A stretch of DNA of 64,000 nt from DASRDU01 sp035560235 (GTDB lineage: Bacteria; Acidobacteriota; Blastocatellia; RBC074). Made by a program: the position numbers and the translations under genes. Each line of letters starts with the position of its first letter. Within the stretch, counting starts at the first letter, position 1. The stretch is from positions 1 through 64,000 of the forward strand of contig DATMAG010000079.1 of assembly GCA_035560235.1 (NCBI GenBank). Reading direction: 5' to 3'. The notes under the pieces are model-generated. The model saw only the letters and a program-made list of their open reading frames with translations. It did no database searches and was not told the origin of the DNA. Positions 61,985 to 64,000 of this stretch are shown here, piece by piece.

Positions 61985-62070
61985 CATTCTCAATTCTCCA
62001 TTATCTGCAGAGGCCTGCCTCACAGCTCACTGCAAAATAATGGAGAGTTGAAAATTGAGAATGGAGAATG
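61985..62070. repeat. Inverted heptad repeat (GAGAATG / CATTCTC family)
   Basis: The left arm CATTCTC, AATTCTC, CATTATC (61985-62005) mirrors the right arm (62037-62070), which holds extra heptads (GAGAGTT, GAAAATT, GAGAATG, GAGAATG). The arms differ in length by whole 7-bp units, which suggests slippage by one unit at a time. Confidence 0.82.
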
Positions 62071-62094
62071 CGGTGTCCGGGTCAGTGAAGTCAG

Positions 62095-63234
62095 ATGAAT
62101 GAGAGACGCATCAAAATTCTGCACGTGCTCGACTCTCTCGCGGTGGGAGGGACTGAGCGCATGCTGATCAGTCTGGTCAACCGGATGGACGTTGAGCGGT
62201 TCGAGCATCTGATCTGCTGCGTGTCGCGGCTCGGTGAAGGCGCGGCGCAACTGCGGCCTGAAGTGCGCTGCTTCGATATGGGCAAGGGCGCGACGCGCGA
62301 TCTGCTGATGCCGCGCCGCATTGCCGCGCTTGTGCAGGCCGAAAGACCCGACATCGTTCACACGCGAAGCTGGGCCGGAGTTGACGGTGCGATTGCGCAG
62401 AAGCTCGCGCGACTGAGCGTGCCGCGTTCGCGGCTGGTGCACAGCGAGCACGGACGCAACCTGCCCTGGATTCACTGCGAGCCACTCAAAAGCAGGGTCG
62501 CGCGGCGCATCGTCTATCACCTGGCCGATCTGGTTTTTGCCGTCTCGGCTGAACTGCGCGATCATTTCTGCCGTGAAACGGGCTTTTCAGCCGGACGCAT
62601 GCGCGTGATTCCGAACGGCGTCGAAATCGCCCGGTTCGACAGGGCCGATCCGCGCGGTGTGCGCGAGGAGTTTGGGCTGGCCGCCGATGATTTTGTCATC
62701 GGACTTGTGTCGCGGCTCAATCCGACCAAGGATCTGCTGACGCTCGCCCGCGCCTTTGCCCGGCTCAGGCCAGGCGAGCCGGAGGCGAAACTGAAACTGC
62801 TGATCGTCGGTGACGGCAGTGAACGGACAAGGCTCGAAGAGTTCGCCGCCCGCGAAGGACTGCAACGGCAGATCATCCTGACCGGCACCCGTCACGATGT
62901 GCCGCAGCTGCTGCGGGCGATGAATGCATTCGCGCTTTCGTCATTGTCAGAAGGACTCTCAGGCGCGGTGCTTGAAGCGATGTGCGCCCGGCTGCCGGTC
63001 GTGGCGACGGCGGTGGGCGCCAATCCTGAACTGATCAGCGAAGGCGAGACGGGCTTTCTGGTTGCGCCGGGCGATGACGCGGCGATGGCCGAACGGCTGT
63101 CGCGGCTGATGGCTGATCGCGAGATGGCGCAGCGTTTCGGCGCTGCCGGTCGCCGCCGGGTCGAGGAGCATTACAGCCTTGACCGGATGGTGCGGCAGTA
63201 TGAACAGATGTATCAGTCACTGGTCACAGTATGA
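62095..63234 (+). CDS. Glycosyltransferase family 4
   Basis: A 379-residue GT-B enzyme: KILHVLDSLAVGGTERMLISLVNRM, IVHTRSWAGVDGAIAQKLA, SEHGRNLPW, FAVSAELRDHFCRETGFSAGRMRVIPNGVEI, then the donor domain with VIGLVSRLNPTKDLLTL, LIVGDGSERTRLEEFA, and SSLSEGLSGAVLEAMCARLPVVATAVGANPELI. It resembles the XrtA-associated group of GT4 enzymes. The stop overlaps the ATG of the cobalamin adenosyltransferase by four bases. Confidence 0.9.
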   Translation: MNERRIKILHVLDSLAVGGTERMLISLVNRMDVERFEHLICCVSRLGEGAAQLRPEVRCFDMGKGATRDLLMPRRIAALVQAERPDIVHTRSWAGVDGAIAQKLARLSVPRSRLVHSEHGRNLPWIHCEPLKSRVARRIVYHLADLVFAVSAELRDHFCRETGFSAGRMRVIPNGVEIARFDRADPRGVREEFGLAADDFVIGLVSRLNPTKDLLTLARAFARLRPGEPEAKLKLLIVGDGSERTRLEEFAAREGLQRQIILTGTRHDVPQLLRAMNAFALSSLSEGLSGAVLEAMCARLPVVATAVGANPELISEGETGFLVAPGDDAAMAERLSRLMADREMAQRFGAAGRRRVEEHYSLDRMVRQYEQMYQSLVTV

Positions 63235-63806
63235 GAATCACCAGGGTTTACACGAAAACAGGCGATGCGGGGCAAACCTCGCTGGTCAGCGGCGACCGCG
63301 TCAGCAAGGCTGATCTGCGCGTCAGCGCTTACGGCGATGTGGACGAACTCAATTCAGTGCTTGGCGTGACGCGCACGTTTTCGCTTGACGCTGAACTCAA
63401 TGAACTGCTCGGACGCCTGCAGAACGAACTCTTCACCGTCGGCGCTGATCTGGCCACGCCATCAGGGACTCCGGTGCCGCGGGTTGATGAAGAGATGGTG
63501 ACCGGACTCGAAGAGGTGATTGACAAATATCTCGCAGAACTCGAACCGCTCAAGGAGTTCATTCTGCCGGGCGGCAGCCAGGCCGGAGCGATGCTGCATC
63601 TGGCGCGGACAGTGGCGCGGCGCGCTGAACGCGTCGTCGTGGCACTGGCCGAACGCGAAGAGATCAATGCAGCGGCGCTGCGTTACCTGAACCGGCTCTC
63701 TGATCTGCTTTTTGTGCTGGCGCGCGCGGCCAACAAACGCGCGGGCACCGTCGAGGAATCAGCACAGTTCAGTCAGCGCGGCAGGCGCAAAAAGCAGGCG
63801 GAATGA
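63231..63806 (+). CDS. Cob(I)yrinic acid a,c-diamide adenosyltransferase (PduO/ATR type)
   Basis: Transfers the adenosyl group of ATP to cob(I)alamin to make coenzyme B12. The 191-residue protein carries the family motifs: RVYTKTGDAGQTSLVSGDRV (ATP site), LRVSAYGDVDELNSVLGV, and ILPGGSQAGAMLHLARTVARRAERVVV near the C-terminal half. It is translationally coupled to the glycosyltransferase gene before it, although no functional link is known. Alternative roles are unlikely given motif conservation. Confidence 0.95.
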   Translation: MRITRVYTKTGDAGQTSLVSGDRVSKADLRVSAYGDVDELNSVLGVTRTFSLDAELNELLGRLQNELFTVGADLATPSGTPVPRVDEEMVTGLEEVIDKYLAELEPLKEFILPGGSQAGAMLHLARTVARRAERVVVALAEREEINAAALRYLNRLSDLLFVLARAANKRAGTVEESAQFSQRGRRKKQAE

Positions 63807-63834
63807 AGGTCACAGCCTGACGAGGTGAGAAAGC

Positions 63835-64000
63835 ATGCGTGGAATCCTTTTGCTCTTCATTATGCTGGTCATTATTCCGGCGTCATTTTTCTCGCCTTTC
63901 ATCGGGCTGCTTTCATTTACTGCCGCAGCCTACACGCGCCCGCACGAATGGGCTTACGTCGAGACAGCGCAGTATTCGCTGGCGATTGCCGTGGCGACGC
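63835..64000 (+). CDS. Partial membrane protein, probable XrtA-associated O-glycosylation ligase
   Basis: Only the first 55 residues are in the window and the frame runs off the end. GAGGTGA precedes ATG. Two hydrophobic stretches (about 3-30 and 46-55) flank AAYTRPHEWAY. This resembles the N-terminus of exosortase-A-associated O-antigen-ligase-like proteins (DUF5935 type), in which a helix pair is followed by an NPHRLAWGFA-like segment. The assignment rests on a short stretch and the locus context. Confidence 0.6.
   Translation, partial: MRGILLLFIMLVIIPASFFSPFIGLLSFTAAAYTRPHEWAYVETAQYSLAIAVAT

Overview
The window is about 61 % G+C (estimated by eye) and densely coded. Its gene content suggests an environmental Gram-negative diderm, probably of the Acidobacteriota (Blastocatellia-like). 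This is inference from the mix of an exosortase-A (XrtA)-type exopolysaccharide locus, an ATP synthase operon with separate b and b' subunits, a bacterial SET-domain protein, WYL/YafY and PAS-rich regulators, and abundant intergenic heptad repeats. No rRNA, tRNA, CRISPR array, prophage or insertion sequence was recognised.

Layout. 1-0.6 kb: the 3' end of a Pro/Thr-linker protein. 0.7-5.2 kb (minus): a phosphate operon (DUF47/PhoU-like protein, Pit transporter, PhoB, PhoR, dUTPase) preceded by a tandem 11-bp Pho-box-like element. 5.2-12.8 kb: an orphan ABC-2 permease, a Rad50/SbcC-like ATPase overlapping a SET methyltransferase, a YafY regulator divergent from a PPOX enzyme with a dehydrogenase relic, a quinol-monooxygenase-like protein and a CusF-like lipoprotein. 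13-19.6 kb: a four-PAS hybrid kinase, proline dehydrogenase, a CcsA/HemX-like protein, YbaB and RecR.

19.6-29.7 kb (minus) looks like a surface and biofilm block. Four minor pilin genes sit behind a GEMM-family cyclic-dinucleotide riboswitch. Upstream of them, a second minus-strand operon runs aguB-aguA (agmatine to putrescine), a PilZ-like protein, and a GH18-deacetylase-glycosyltransferase fusion. 29.8-34.9 kb: signal peptidase I, a coiled-coil protein with 33-bp tandem repeats, polyphosphate kinase, S1/P1 nuclease and a VanZ-like protein. 35-39.2 kb (minus): atpF'-F-H-A-G without beta, epsilon, a or c. 39.4-46.5 kb: an FAD oxidoreductase, then marR-pirin-doxX-nitroreductase (a probable quinone/electrophile response unit with duplicated operators), thiE, and a sigma-factor-like protein with a long leader.

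46.9-64 kb is an exopolysaccharide locus: XrtA-type deacetylase, FemAB-like protein, TIGR03087-type sugar transferase, Wzm/Wzt-type ABC exporter, UDP-GlcNAc 2-epimerase, several glycosyltransferases and methyltransferases, a cobalamin adenosyltransferase, and the start of an O-glycosylation-ligase-like membrane protein. The exosortase itself is not in the window.

The two most unusual signals are the riboswitch and the repeats. The riboswitch has A where c-di-GMP-selective members have G, which may mean cAMP-GMP sensing. The repeats are short 7-bp (sometimes 9-bp) period arrays, often as inverted pairs, sitting between genes and even inside the ATP synthase operon.
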